Below the pieces are notes generated by a model. That model was given only the letters and a program-made list of their open reading frames with translations, was not told where the DNA came from and did not search any database. Positions 1 through 11,460 of a stretch of 64,000 nt of DNA are shown here, piece after piece (position 1 is the stretch's first letter; every line of letters starts with the position of its first letter). The DNA comes from Cordilura impudica. Lineage: Eukaryota; Arthropoda; Insecta; Diptera; Scathophagidae. Location: assembly GCA_963682025.1 (NCBI GenBank), contig OY821518.1, positions 124,954,800 to 125,018,799 of the forward strand, written 5' to 3'. Both the position numbers and the translations under genes were made by a program.

Positions 1-1102
1 TGCTGGTAGTTGCTGAGGGGGTAGTGGTAGTGGCTGTTGTATAGTTGGTGGTGGTGGTGGTGGACATGATTGCGATGAATCATGCATTGTTTTACATTTA
101 GAACATTTTTCTTTTTGTAAAACCATTTGAGATGTCTCCCCTGCATTAGCAGCTACAGCTGCAGCAGCAGCACCAGCAACACCGCCACCTTTAGGACAAT
201 AATAATTTTGATGAGCTCTTAAATTATCCAATGACGTGTATTTAATGCCACAAGCTGCACATATTAATTGTTGATATGCAACGGGTGTAGTTTCGGCTTG
301 GGAAGCACCAGTCGCCATGGGTGGAGTTGAAGATACTTTGGATTCTCCTTCTGTAGGTTCTTGATTTCTAGCCGAGCAATAGTGTTGTTTATGGGCCAGA
401 TAATTTTCATATTTACAAAACACAATGTTACATTCTTTACATTTCGACACACCTTGTTTAACATAAATTTGTGGTTGATTAGTTCCGGATCCCTGTTGCG
501 CTTGTTGAGGTGCATTGGAAGCTTGTGTCAAACCAGTTAAACCCAAAAGAGAACCCCTACCAGCTGCAGCCGCCACAGCAGCAGCTAAATCTGCTGGTGT
601 AGCACCTTGAGTAGAAACTGAGCCGGTGGAAGAGCTAACAGCCGCAGCTGCTGCCGCTGATAATTTCAAAGCCAGTTCCAAATTTTGTTTAGCCAGCAAA
701 GGATTTAATAGTTCTGCTGGTAGCATAGATCTCAATTGTAAATTATCTAATATATTAGCGGGAATTGTTGCAGCACTTAATGCATTTGGTGGTATTGTAG
801 CTGGGGGCGACATGGATGAAGTACTACCGGCTCCTGAACTACGCGGACTTATAGCTCGTCTTCTGGGCGAGGGACTCATAGATGGACTGTTGGGTAGTGA
901 GGGAGCACATACGATTTGCTCAGGTGTTATACTGCCTGTTTCGTCTAGAGCTAAGTTTTCTTTACCCGCTTCTAATAGTGTTTCCATATCCAAACGATGA
1001 TGTTCATTATCCAGATAGGAAGAGGCCGAATTCAAACGTTGTCTTTGCAGTAAAGCAGCTATGGGAGAACGTCTGAGTGATAAATCCAAAGGAGCAGATT
1101 CT
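1..1102 (-). CDS. ush: ush exon with PLDLS CtBP motif and two C2HC fingers; runs off the left edge
   Basis: The acceptor is TTTACAG just above 1102. The first base completes an Arg codon. PLDLS, the CtBP-binding motif of FOG proteins, lies at about 1078-1092. Polyalanine and Ser/Pro tracts follow. A C2HC finger lies near 376-444 (CKEC...HKQHYC) and another near 193-264 (CAAC...HQNYYC). A CSKC...C cluster near 60-115 is followed by a polyproline run. No stop is reached before base 1. Confidence 0.85.
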
Positions 1103-3273
1103 CTGTAAATAAATAAAAGAAACGTTTTTAGATATATTAGAAAATCTTAAGCGATTTTAAATATTTACCTTAATCCTTCACCTTTCCTTTTGGGAGTATT
1201 CTCCGATGCTTCGTCTACATTTCGTCTAACATTCTTTTCAGTTAACAAAGTTTCCACTACTGACGTTTGACGTGTAGAATCCACAATATTTATTTGTTGA
1301 CCAGCACCAGAAGCTACTAAACTATTTGCAGCTGATGATGCTGCATTTAAAGCATTGATGTTTAAGGCCGTGGCTAATGGTTTTAAATGACCATTATCCA
1401 AAGTGAAGCAAGTAGTATCCGGATTAACGACAGCCATTGAAGGAGAAGACCTGTTTGGGAAAACCCTTACAATTAAATTTCTAACTTTTCAAGGGATGTT
1501 ATCTAAAAATATTCTTACAATGGTCCTGCTATTAGACTAGCCGATCGTATTAACGAGTAGGGTATTATTAATATTGGATTTGTAGGTAATGCCAAAAAAG
1601 GAGTGGCTGGTGGTTGCTGTAAAGCAGCTGCTGCAGCAGCAGCGGCAGCCGCTACCATGGCTGGAGTGGGTGTCTTAGTACGAGTTTGTGGACTTATGGC
1701 CCCACTAACAACAGCAGCTGGAATTTTCGGTGTAGGTGTCGAGGTGGTAGAAACTTCCAATTTGGGTGTTAATTGCCTGGAAAAGATGAATCGATATTAT
1801 TTCAATGCTGATAAATCCAATTGAGGTTTTCATATTATTTTTATTGTAATCAAAATTGAATTAAGACATATTCTCTTTTTAATTGTGAACTTAGTCTTAA
1901 AGACTTCACTAATTTTTCTATGCCCCACATCATTTAAGGTTGGGTATGAAATGAACTTACCCTTCTGTTCTACGCGAACTGCAGTAGTGTTGTTTGTGGG
2001 CTCTATAGGTTTTGACATTATTAAATCTTATGTCACAATCACTGCAATAACGATCAACTTGCTATAATATACGAGAATTAAAGAGCAAACAGCAGAGAGA
2101 GAAAGAGAGAGAGAAAGAGAGAAAGGAAATATGTGTTAATTATTATTATTTTACATATTGTTTTAATGATTTGTATATGCTCAACCAACAACTAACTCAC
2201 TTGACTAGAATTATCTTCCATTATGGTGCTACCATTATTGGAAGCATTTGAGCTGGGTGCTGGTGATGTTTGATGCATACGCATATGACGATTAAGTGAT
2301 ACTTTCTTATCAGCACTGTAGGAGCACTGTGTACATGCGTATTGCTTGCCGGTCTTGGGAGCTTTTGACGCCGGTTCTGTGGTTACGGGCGCAACGTTTG
2401 CCGTTGAGCTATTCGCTTGCGAAGGAGAAGTTGAAGTTTTTTCAGCTATAGCTGAGGAGAGTGAACTATCATCGTCTGTTTCCTTATGGCGATGAGAACA
2501 ATAGTAGGCTTGATGAGCTTCCAAAGTAGAGGGAGAACTGAAACCAATACTGCAGGGTAAACACATAAAAACTTTCATACGTGGTGGAACATCCGCCGTA
2601 GAGGAGCTTTTTAAAACCGGTTCTACTAAATTAGCAGCCGGTGATATTTCAACTTCCTCTTTAGGCTGTTGCTGAAGTTGTTGCTGGTGTTCTAATCGTG
2701 CCTTTCTCTGTTGGGTTTGGGATTCTTCATGTACCATCTTTAAATCTTTGGCATCTGGCATAAGAGCTGGATCGGAGGCCAGTAGAGCATTTAACCTTAA
2801 TTTAGGCATTATTCCTGTCGATGGTGAGGATGTGTTTTCATTCGACGCATCTTCTGGTTTTGAAGGACTTATTGCGGGTGTTATAGTCCTTATAGGACTA
2901 CTTGATCTTCGACTTTTTGAATTAGATTCATCTATTTGATTTTGAAAATCATCACATATAAAAGAGTCGTTCGACTTTTCCATATTTCGTGTATGGTTGG
3001 GTGAACAAGCAGGAGTTTTTCTATATTCCGCCTCTGTCTCTTCCATTTTTGGTCTTTTTTGTCTAGGTGGCTGGGTGTCCATATCTTCTTCAGTATGCTC
3101 CATAGCAACACTATCTTCATTTTGATTTTCTATCATAGCTAAGTCAGTCTCCTTTGTTTGTTGTTGGTGTTGTTGTTGATGATGATGAGAATGTGAATGA
3201 TGATTTGTTCTATCTTCATTCGAATGCTCCTCCATTGTTAAGGTAGTAGTATTGGGATTTGAATCTTTGGAAT
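1..3273 (-). CDS. ush: U-shaped, Friend-of-GATA (FOG) zinc-finger cofactor; partial, five exons
   Basis: FOG proteins are nuclear cofactors that bind GATA factors (Pannier in flies) through C2HC fingers and recruit CtBP. I read a continuous frame through complement(<1..1102, 1169..1450, 1519..1776, 1961..2061, 2201..3273), every junction GT-AG with matching phase. In order it encodes an acidic, His/Gln-rich N-terminal region, a C2HC finger (CLPC...AHQAYYC), a C2H2 finger (CTQC...HMRMH), a C2HC finger (CSDC...AHKQHYC), a Pro/Ala-rich linker, the PLDLS CtBP motif, and two more C2HC fingers (CKEC...AHKQHYC and CAAC...AHQNYYC). The C-X2-C-X12-H-X4-C spacing ending in YYC or HYC is the FOG signature. 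The frame is open at the left edge, so the C-terminus is missing. The N-terminus is also incomplete because the frame enters 3273 from an acceptor. Seen: motifs and splicing. Known: the family role. Inferred: orthology to Drosophila ush. Confidence 0.88.
1169..1450 (-). CDS. ush: ush exon, linker region
   Basis: It is bounded by acceptor CCCAAACAG (above 1450) and donor GTAAAT (1163-1168), phase 2 on both sides, 282 bases. It encodes a Ser/Ala-rich linker ending in a basic KRKGEG stretch that may be a nuclear localisation signal. No zinc finger lies in this exon. Confidence 0.83.
1519..1776 (-). CDS. ush: ush exon, Thr/Pro- and polyalanine-rich
   Basis: The acceptor CTTTTCCAG lies above 1776 and donor GTAAGA at 1513-1518; phase 2 in and out. 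It encodes a Thr/Pro repeat, a run of ten alanines, a QQPP tract, and a hydrophobic segment with PYSLIRSASLIAGPL, which resembles a conserved hydrophobic patch between FOG fingers. The alanine run is encoded by GCN repeats and may vary in length between alleles. Confidence 0.83.
1961..2061 (-). CDS. ush: ush exon, one C2HC finger
   Basis: This 101-base exon starts after acceptor TATTATAG and ends at donor GTAAGT (1955-1960). It encodes a single FOG finger, CSDC then H then HYC, followed by SSRR. The nearer AG at the TTATTGCAG site would put a stop codon in frame, so the upstream AG was chosen. That choice gives phase 0 entry, matching the preceding exon. Confidence 0.85.
2085..2128. repeat. 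GA-rich simple repeat in a ush intron
   Basis: A purine run of GAGAGA/AAGAGA units lies in the intron between the exons ending at 2061 and 2201. It is a microsatellite and could also act as a GAGA-factor binding tract. Confidence 0.7.
2201..3273 (-). CDS. ush: ush 5'-most exon in window, two fingers
   Basis: The donor GTGAGT is at 2195-2200. Counting from the ATG at 3233-3235, a C2HC finger spans residues 225-246 and a C2H2 finger 301-321. The N-terminal part is rich in His/Gln and acidic residues, and two SP-rich patches lie near residues 110-145. The frame stays open above that ATG for 12 codons, up to a pyrimidine-rich acceptor ending TATTAG (AG at 3274-3275). The ATG may therefore be internal. 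The N-terminal FOG repression motif (RRKQ...P) was not found and may sit on a missing exon. Confidence 0.82.
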
Positions 3274-3275
3274 CT

Positions 3276-4175
3276 AATATAAATTACAAAAACAAAACCA
3301 GGAAATTTAATACAAGTTTAATATTAAAAAATTTATGATTAAAAAAACTCCATAAAAATCTTTATGATAATCATCTTTCCACAAAAAAACCTACATCGTT
3401 TCAAATGTTATAAAACCAGACTTTATGCCAATATTCACGACTACTTTATCGGTTTCAAAAATCCTACACAAATTGTAGTAAAAAAAAACAACAAATCTCT
3501 AAGGCTTATCTTATTCAAATCTTTATACTCTTAACAAAATTCTACAGAAAAACTTAAACCCATATCAAAGTTTAAAATAAAGCAAAATCAAAAAAAAAAA
3601 AAAAATCTTCACCAAAAATACAACATATTCCTAAGAAATTCTCACTATAGTTACATAAACTATAGCATCATCATGTGGAATATGTGTCAAATTGACCAAA
3701 AGGTTAACAATTATTATCGAACAAATTGTCAGGCCATCCTATGGAAAGAGACTCTTGCACAAAAAACCACCAGAAACGCATAAAGAAAAGATTTTTTTCT
3801 TAAACCAAAATGTATAGACGTTTAAAAAAGGCTACAATTATCAGAGCTATAGAGGAATTAAATCTTTGGAGATAGACTTCAACATTAATGTTATGGAAGA
3901 TTTACTTAAAATGCTTCAAAAGTGCTACCAATTTTAATTGAGAACATCTTAAAGTTGTTAAAGCTAGCTTTAACTAGAAACATTAGGTGTGGCTTTTAAA
4001 AGTTTAAAGTTTAGGCTTAAGTTGCAATTTGTATGTCTCGAACTAAGGATTATCTTCGGGGTTTTTACGCTTCGAAACCGGCATTCTTGAAACTCATCAT
4101 TACGGGCCTCTAGTCGTGGAGCCTAACTAATGAGCCGAAACCGATGAAACCAAAAAGTTTATTAAAAATTAAACA
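3276..4175. other. AT-rich intron sequence, nothing recognised
   Basis: No convincing coding frame, TIR or tandem structure was seen. Short A-runs occur near 3480-3490 and 3589-3604. Confidence 0.5.
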
Positions 4176-4600
4176 AATTGATACTATATCAGAAAGCGTC
4201 AATTGTATTTCAGAAAACCACAATTAATTTTCAGAAATAATCAATTGTATTTCAGAAAACATAAATTTATTTCAGAAAGTTTCAATTGTATTTCAGAGAG
4301 TATCAAATGTATATCAGAAAACATCAAATATATTTCATAAAGTACCAAATGTATTTTAGAAAACATCAAATGTATTTCAGGAGGCACCAATTGTATTTCA
4401 GAAAGTATCAAATGTATTTCAGAAAACATCAAATGTATTTCAGAAAGTATCACATGTATTTCAGAAATTATCGAATGTATTTTATAAAACATCAAATGTA
4501 TTTCAGGAAGTATCAATTGTATTTCAGAAAGTATCAAATGTATTTCAGAATGTATCAAATGTATTGCTGAAAACATCAAATGAATTCCATAAAGTACCAA
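4176..4600. repeat. 21-bp tandem array, about 20 units
   Basis: The unit is close to AAATGTATTTCAGAAAGTATC. Units end in either GTATC or ACATC and partly alternate, hinting at a 42-bp higher-order unit. Because 21 is divisible by three, long open frames occur on both strands (4286-4570 plus, 4241-4600 minus). These are a by-product of the period, not genes. Confidence 0.9.
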
Positions 4601-4827
4601 TTTAAAACTAATTTAGTTGAAAATATTTTAGTCCGCAAAGTGTTGAGGGTGTATTCAAAATTCTGAAAATTTAAAAGTGATTTACTCAACCAGGCCTATA
4701 ACTTACATTAGATCATTTTAAAAGTATATTAAATTTTCTATATTTTGTAACACCGTGTAATTTTTCTGTTTCTAGAATCATTAAGCTTTAACATTATAAA
4801 AGGTTGATAATTATATGTTATGTATTT

Positions 4828-5324
4828 TTTTTTTTTTATATGTCCTTTATTTATTTAAATATGTACAGCGCATATACCTTAATATAACAAGTATATACTT
4901 GAATATAATGTTCACGAAGAACATAGGGCGTTAATGAATTCTCTCCAACTATTTCTGTCTCTTGCAAGTAGTTTAATTTGATTCCATGTTGAATGAGCTG
5001 ATTCGAGTTCTTTTCTTGTGCATCGTATCCATGTGTTGCGAGGTCGTCCTTGTCGACGTTGACCTTGAGGATTCCAATCAAGAGCTTCTCTAGCAATATC
5101 GTTCTGTGGTCTTCTGAGAATATGACCGATCCAAGTCCATTTTCGTCTTCGTATATCGAGTTCGATAGGACAGCAATCTGCCTGCTGCCAAAGATCTTCA
5201 TTTGATATCCAATTTGGCCAGAAGAAGTTTAATATTTGCCTTAGACATCGATTTATAAATGTTTGGATCTTCTTTAGTGTGAGCTTCGTGTAGCTCCAAG
5301 TAATACATCCGTACAATAAAACTG
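4828..5324 (-). mobile_element. 5'-truncated non-LTR retrotransposon (RTE-like) with poly-A tail and 13-bp TSD
   Basis: On the minus strand the insert ends in a poly-A tail (T-run at about 4828-4837). It is flanked by a perfect 13-bp direct repeat, ATGTTATGTATTT, at 4815-4827 and 5325-5337. Poly-A tail, target-site duplication and loss of the 5' part are the marks of target-primed reverse transcription. The family is inferred from the encoded tail domain. Confidence 0.85.
4912..5322 (-). pseudogene. C-terminal end of RTE-like reverse transcriptase
   Basis: The open frame starts inside the truncated element with VLLYGCITW and ends in a stop after NALCSS. It carries the motif series W-GHILRRP, GRPRNTW and LARDRNSWR, typical of the C-terminal tail of RTE-type and similar endonuclease/RT LINEs. 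The polymerase core is missing, so it cannot be functional. About 135 codons are intact, which suggests a recent insertion. Confidence 0.75.
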
Positions 5325-5640
5325 ATGTTATGTATTTAACGTAGAAAAATTATGAAAATATTTAGAAAAAAACGGGCATTCTAAACCTTTAAGTTGTCAA
5401 GCATAATTGCTTTTATCTTCAAATATATTTTTTTAACCTACAGTTCCAATCGAGGTCTCAATTTTTTTTTTTTTTTTTAGTTATATAAAATTTTATTTGC
5501 TTTCAATATACATTACAATTTAATAACGTTGGTCTCAGCGCCGAGAAGGCATTATTGAGACGATAATATATTACATAATTATGTACAAAATAAAATTTAA
5601 CTTTACATATTTACATTAGAAATTCAAAATTATAGCTTAT

Positions 5641-6524
5641 TTACAGAAGAAGCGTTTCAAGGTTTTGGTACAATAATTCTATAAGATTTAATTTAAAAAT
5701 TGAAATTCTATTTGTTGCTCTCAAACTTGCTGGTAGATTATTATATTTAGAAATTCCGCTGTGTTCGATACGTTGCTTCGTGGTTTCTAGTCTACACCTT
5801 GCCATCCTAAGGTTCTGTTGATTTCTTGTATTAAAAGCAGATTGGTACAAAACAAAGTTTATAGTATGATACCCTATGTTATGCAATGACTTATATATGT
5901 ACATAAGTACCTGATACTCATATAATCCATGATCGGTAATATTGTCTTGCAAATATCACTATATAGAGAGATTGTTGAAAATTCAATTGGTAAATTATAA
6001 ACTATTTTCAATGCTTTATTTTGCATCCTTTGCAGAGTTTTTAGAGCCGTTGTATTTTTATAACCATATATCATAGTCATGTAATTTAAATTGCTTTGTA
6101 TCATAGCTTGATATAACATAAGTTTGGCTTTCTCATTGAGCTTGTATTTCATCTTATACAATATGCCAATAGCTGGAGCTATCTTCGATTTGACTTCGGA
6201 TATATGCAAATCCCAAGAAAGATTACTTTGTAATGTTATTCCTAAGTACCTTACAGCATGTGTTTCATTAATTATATTACCATCAACATAAATGTTAAAA
6301 TTTGTGTTTATTGAGTTAGAATGCGGCCTAAACCGAACCAACTTTTTTTTGTCTGCATTAAGTACTAATTTGTTCAACCGAGCAAACTCAAAAATCAGGG
6401 AAACATCCCGTTCCATATATGTTTTCAAAACCAAGTCATATTTGTATGGATAAAACAGACATACATCATCTGCAAACATGTACAAACGACCCCTTAGGTT
6501 CAAATTACTTATATTATTTATAAC
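5641..6524 (-). pseudogene. Reverse transcriptase, C-terminal block (YADD-type site and thumb)
   Basis: It contains MFADDVCLF (catalytic FADD), LNKLVLNADK, VRYLGITLQ, LMLYQAMIQSNLNYM and a C-terminal ISKYNNLPASLR segment. Two overlapping frames (5874-6503 and 5641-5952) show a frameshift at about 5880-5950. It belongs to the same element as the block at 7322-8072. Confidence 0.78.
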
Positions 6525-7318
6525 AATAAGAAAATTATAGTCGGTGTAGACCGACTATATGATACCCTATACCATGCGTTTAGAGACCCTATCTCTCAGA
6601 CCCAACTAACTGGATATAGAAAATAAGCATAAACCAAATTTGAGTGGGATTTTTCTTAATTTTTTTGGCTGCAGATAAGAAAAATTTCATATCGGATGCT
6701 ATATCTATATCGGGACTAGGCCCAAAAATGGACCGATCCTGACCATGTTTGGTAAGGTCTCTTGTATTTTGCAAAAATATATACAAACAAAATTTGAGAA
6801 GAATCAGTGCAATATTTTTCTTTTTTGATAGATTTAAGTGAAGATCGGGAAGCAGCTCTATATGGGGACTATGACTAAGAGTTGTCCAATAGAGATTATT
6901 TTTGGACTACTGATTAATGGATGTAATATATACATACAAACCCAATTTGACTAAGATTTGTATGACAATTTGGATCTTATGGCAATATATGTTGATTTCA
7001 TAGGGGTCATTTGTATGGGGGCTAGGTCTGAACATGGACCGATTCTCACCAATTTCAATAGCGTTCATCCCGTGGCCGATAGAAGATCAAATACCAAATT
7101 TCATCAAAATATATTCATAATTGCGACCTGCAGTTTGATTACAAGCTTTACATGGACACACAGACGGACGGACGGACGGACATCGTTAAATCGAATCAGA
7201 TAGTGATTCTGATTCGATCGATATAATTAAAGATGGGTGTAGGTCAAATATTTTTGGTTGTTACAAACAGCAGCACAAAGTCATTATACCCAAACCACAT
7301 AGTGGTATAGGGTATAAA
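6525..7318 (+). mobile_element. DINE/helentron-like repeat, copy A, inserted in a LINE
   Basis: This is the most frequent repeat of the window, about 790 bp. One end is the palindrome TATAGTCGG...CCGACTATA. The other is a hairpin of CCACATAGTGG with flanking TATACCC/GGGTATA. A (GACG)n tract lies in between. (GTCY)n tracts and hairpin ends without TIR or TSD recall the dipteran DINE-1/mini-me group, non-autonomous helentron relatives; that assignment is inference. Here it interrupts a reverse transcriptase between the VPQG and FADD motifs. An 81-codon open frame (6958-7203) is shared by other copies and is judged non-coding. Confidence 0.75.
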
Positions 7319-7321
7319 AAT

Positions 7322-8072
7322 AGAAAACAGTAGAGGTCCCAAACAGCTTCCCTGAGGCACACCACATTCAACATTTAGCATACTACTTTTAGAATTGTTA
7401 ATCTGAACAAATTGACTTCGATTTTTAAAGTAACTTTCAAATAACTTCAGCTCTCTTCCAACTACACCATAATATTTCAACTTTTGTAGGATTATTCTAT
7501 AATCAACTAGATCAAAAGCTTTTGTGATCTAAGAATAAGCCAGCCACTCCTCTCGAACCTTCATCAAGTTCACTACAGATATAGTTAACGACATTTACCA
7601 CTGCTTCCTCTGTTCCACAGCCTTTTTTAAAACCAAATTGGTGTTTGTAAGCAAAACTATTTTTATCAAAGTACAGCACAAGTTTTTGATAAATCAATTT
7701 TTCAAAGACTTTATCTATTGTAGAAAGAATTGCCACTGGACGAAATTTATTTACAGTAGAAGCATTTGAAACTTTAGGGATAGGAATAATTTTACTTATT
7801 TTCAAGCATTCTGGAAAAGTTGATGTGGTAATCATCTTATTAAAAATATTCGCTAATATTGGCGGAATAATATCATTACACTCCACTATTAATTTTGGCG
7901 TAACTCCATCACAACCAGCTGCCTTTTTGATATTCAAACTACTTATAACAATTTTTATATCCCCCGTTGTAACTGGTAGAAGAGAGAAACGATTGTTACT
8001 CTGAGATAACGTTCTAAGGAGATTAAAATGATCACCTGGAAAAATGTTAATCTGCTCTCTTAGCTCACGCAC
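7322..8072 (-). pseudogene. Reverse transcriptase, N-terminal block (fingers/palm)
   Basis: It contains KAAGCDGVTPKLI, IIPIPK, FRPVAIL, HQFGFKKGCGT and, after a frame break near 7510, VPQGSCLGPLLFSI. These are RT blocks 1 to 4 of non-LTR elements. The frame breaks at about 7510-7540 and again where the repeat is inserted. The upstream endonuclease domain is missing. Confidence 0.78.
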
Positions 8073-8090
8073 TGACTGATTAAATTAAAA

Positions 8091-9595
8091 GACCATTTAG
8101 CTGAATTTCAAAGTTCATTAGGATGGAAATATATATATTGTTGCCGATTAACTTCTCTATCTTTGTGCTAAATTTCATTAGTAAGTTTTTATTGTTTTCA
8201 ATGTTATGAACTGAAATTAAAAATTTAAAAATACTCTAAAGAAATACTCCTTTTCCAGCTCTGTTACTTATATTTTTTCGATTCACTTCATTTTTAGAGT
8301 TGTAATAAGTATGTACATATATTTTTTGGCGTTCAATTCAAATGTAACAGACATACAGCCATTCAGACACACAATAAACTTCAAGCGTCCGTTTGTCTGG
8401 CTTAGCACAATGCTTTTTTTTCTGTAGCTTCTTTTGATTTTCTTCTATAAACACAGTCCTAAAAAAACGTGTTGAGAAGCTTGATTTTGTTATCCATATG
8501 TAAAATCAAACAAAAATTTTGAAAGACAATACACAAATGAACCTATGTTCCGGGGGTCGTTTAGGCAAAACTAATCAGATTTAAAAATAATTTTTGTGTA
8601 GAGCTCAGTTTTAATATGGGCATCAGGTCGCTGAAAGGAGTAGTCCGGGAAGAATGAGTTTTAATCATTAGTATTTTTTGCTATATTTACTACAAACTAT
8701 GAAAGTTCATACTAACATCTAAAGCAATTACTTCATTAATTCAAACCAGAAATGGTTGGCAACGCAATCAAAAATGTTTTTAGTTTTATGAGATAAACGT
8801 TGATATGATTTTTATCGTTCTCAAAGCAGCATTATTAAATGTAGAAAATTTTAATAAAAAGAAGAGTTTATTTTCTCGAAAAGTGTTCTTTGGAAAGAAT
8901 TACACAAAACAATTTAAAATTTTATATTTTTTATGATTCATAAATTAGATGCCAGTTTTAAAAAGCTTTTTTTCTAAGATACACATATCTTAAAGAGCAG
9001 CTTAAACAGAGTTTTTAACTTATCTTGATATAACAATTACTTGGAAATCAGTTATTCAAATATACGATGTTTTTTTTTGTTTGTTTTCTTATTACGAAAA
9101 GCCTGACTGTAAAGAAAATATAAAACCACAATGAAAATTGTGTAATTAAATTTATCATAGCGAGAAATCAATTTGCTGCTTCTTTTTTTTCTTTTTGTTT
9201 GAGTATTGCGATGGGTAAATATCTTACAAAATACCGCTTTACAACAACACAACAAAACAGCACACTACAGCTGACTACACTTGTCGCATTAAAAAAAGGC
9301 AACTGCATTCAACTGCAACTTTTAATGTACCACACACAGCAGAAATACATGGAGACATGCTCACATACAACAACATCGTCTTGTAGTGTTACGCTGGTTA
9401 TGCGCTGATTTACTTGAGTAACTTTATATATTGTTCATACGCTAAAATTGTTGTTAAGTAGTGGTAAATGTTACGCATGTGCATGTGCTCTCTCTCTTGT
9501 AAGCCGCGCGCACTTTTAAACACTTGAAATTTTATTCAAATGTATGGATGGATGGGTGTTGATAGATGGAACCAACTATTTTTAAATAAAAAAAT
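8091..9595. other. AT-rich intron sequence, nothing recognised
   Basis: No coding frame with recognisable motifs was seen. It has CA-rich stretches near 9240-9390 and a short TCTCTC tract near 9490. Confidence 0.5.
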
Positions 9596-9713
9596 CATGT
9601 GAGTCCGATCACAGGGGAGATGTGTAAATATATAGTAATTAAAGTTTTTTTTATGGCACTTTTTGAAAATCAAACACTTATAGCAATCAACTGCAGGGGC
9701 TCTGCTAATATTA

Positions 9714-9760
9714 TTAACCGGTTGAAATAATAAATATTTTTTATTATTTCAACCGGTTAA
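9714..9760. repeat. Perfect 21-bp inverted repeat with 5-base loop
   Basis: The arm TTAACCGGTTGAAATAATAAA at 9714-9734 is the exact reverse complement of 9740-9760. The AACCGGTT core of each arm is itself palindromic. It lies between a MITE end and a DINE-like copy, and may be the end hairpin of an unrecognised insertion. Confidence 0.9.
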
Positions 9761-9790
9761 TTTTTATCTTTTCGTTATCTTTCGTTTTTC

Positions 9791-10586
9791 ATTATACCCT
9801 ATACCACTATGTGGTTTGGGTATAATGACTTTGTGCTCGTTGTAACTACCAAAAATATTTGACCTAGATCCATCTTTTATTATACCGATCGAATCAGAAT
9901 CACTATCTGATTCGATTTAACGATGTCCGTCCGTCCGTCCGTCCGTCTGTGTGTCCATGTAAACCTTGTAATCAAACTGCAGGTCGCAAATATGAATATA
10001 TTTTGATGAAATTTGGTATATAAGCTTCCATCGGCCATAGGATGAACGCTATTGAAATTGGTGGGAATCGGTCCATGTTCAGCCCTAGCCCCGATACAAA
10101 TGACCCCTATGAAATCGACATAAATTGCCATAAGATCCAAATTGTCATATAGATCTTACTCAAATTGGGTTTGTATGCGTTCATTACATCCATTAATGAG
10201 TTGTCCAAAAATGATATCTATGGGACAACTCTTAGTCATAGGCCCCATATAGAGCTGCTTCTCGATCTTAACTTTAATCTATCAAATAACAAAAATATTG
10301 TACAGATTCTTCTCAAATTTTGTTTGTATATATTTTTGCAAAATACAAGAGACTTTACCAAACATGGTCAGGATCGGTCCATTTTTGGGCCTAGTCCCCA
10401 ATTAGATATAGCATCCGATATGAGCTTTTTCATATCTGCAGCCAAAAAAAATTAATAAAAATCCCGCTCAAATTTGGTTTATACTTATTTTCTCTATCCA
10501 GTTAGTTGGGCCTGAGAGATAGGGTCTCTAAACGCATGGTATAGGGTATCGTATAGTCGGTCTAGACCGACTATAATTTTCTTGTT
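9791..10586 (-). mobile_element. DINE/helentron-like repeat, copy B
   Basis: It is reversed relative to copy A and complete from the TATACCC hairpin end to the GACCGACTATAATTTTCTTG end. Four GTCC units are present. It sits inside the interrupted MITE and directly abuts an ATTTTT-rich tract. Confidence 0.78.
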
Positions 10587-10967
10587 TTTTATTTTTAATT
10601 TTTTATTTTTAAATTTTCATTACTCATTTTTCGTTCTTCATTTTCTATTTTTTTTTTAATTTTTAATTTTTCATTTTTTATTTCATGTTTTATTTTTTAT
10701 TTTTAATTTTTTTTATTTTTCATTTTTAAGTTTTGCATTTCTCATTTTTTATTTTTTATTTTTAATTTTTTATTTTTCATTTTTAATTTTTCATTTTTCA
10801 TTTTTCATTTTATATTTTTAATTTTTTATTTTTTATTTTTCATTTTTGTTTTTAATTGTTTATTTTTCATTTTTCCTTTTTAATTTTTCATTTTAAAACT
10901 TTTTAGTTTTCATTTTTATTTTTCATTTTTGATTTTTCATTTTTTATTTTTCATTTTTCATTTTCAA
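10587..10967. repeat. ATTTTT/TTTTTC-rich low-complexity tract
   Basis: About 380 bases are built from ATTTTT, ATTTTTC and close variants. It probably grew from the T-rich flank of the DINE-like copy. Confidence 0.85.
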
Positions 10968-11460
10968 ACAGGTTATTACATATCATAATTTTTTCACCAA
11001 TGCTATCATAAGTCACACCGATGTTGTCTTACGGCTCACATCTTACGCCGTTTTTGTGATTGTATTGTGAAATAGAAATTTACCCCCTCTGCGCATTAGA
11101 TGTTTACACATCAAAAATAACAAATGAATAAATTAAATAATAAAACGCACCTTTAGAAAAGTAAAACTGCGAGCATATTTCGATTAGTGAAAATTTTGGC
11201 GACTAAGTTCGAACTTAGTTTTTTTTGATTAAATTTGATTAAACTCAACTTTTTAACTCTTTAGACAAATAACTTTAAGTTATAAGATCGAGAGTTTGTG
11301 ATCTAAATAAAACTTAGTTTAGTAAACTCACGACTTTTAATTCTTTAGTTAAGTAGTTTCATAATTACAAGAACAAAAATATCTGAGTTTAACTAAACTA
11401 CGTTTAATTGACATCCCAAAAACTTTGTATTATTAAACTTAAGTAAATATTTTCTCTTTA

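Larger units (their letters stand above)
5462..8090 (-). mobile_element. Non-LTR retrotransposon (Jockey/CR1-type), 5'-truncated, split by a DINE-like insertion
   Basis: On the minus strand it runs from about 8090 to a poly-A tail (T-run about 5462-5479). It encodes a reverse transcriptase in two blocks separated by an unrelated repeat at 6525-7318. Removing that insert rejoins the frame between the VPQGSCLGP and FADD motifs. A 3' UTR of about 160 bases separates the last stop from the tail. No clear target duplication was found. The exact clade is unresolved. Confidence 0.8.
9596..11112 (-). mobile_element. Foldback MITE, interrupted by about 1.2 kb of other repeats
   Basis: The left end (CATGTGAGTCCGATCACAGG, then GATGTGTAAA) and right end (TTTGTGATTGTATTGTGAAA to GATGTTTACACATC) match, in reverse orientation, the two tandem elements at 27149-27869. 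Between them sit a hairpin (9714-9760), a DINE-like copy and an ATTTTT-rich tract. The left part also lacks about 21 bases of the hairpin arm found in the other copies. Confidence 0.7.

Noticed and set aside
626..1000. 124-codon plus-strand frame
   Set aside because: Antisense to the last ush exon in the window, where zinc-finger and PLDLS motifs define the coding strand.
4241..4600. 119- and 94-codon open frames on opposite strands
   Set aside because: They coincide with a 21-bp tandem array; openness follows from the period being a multiple of three.
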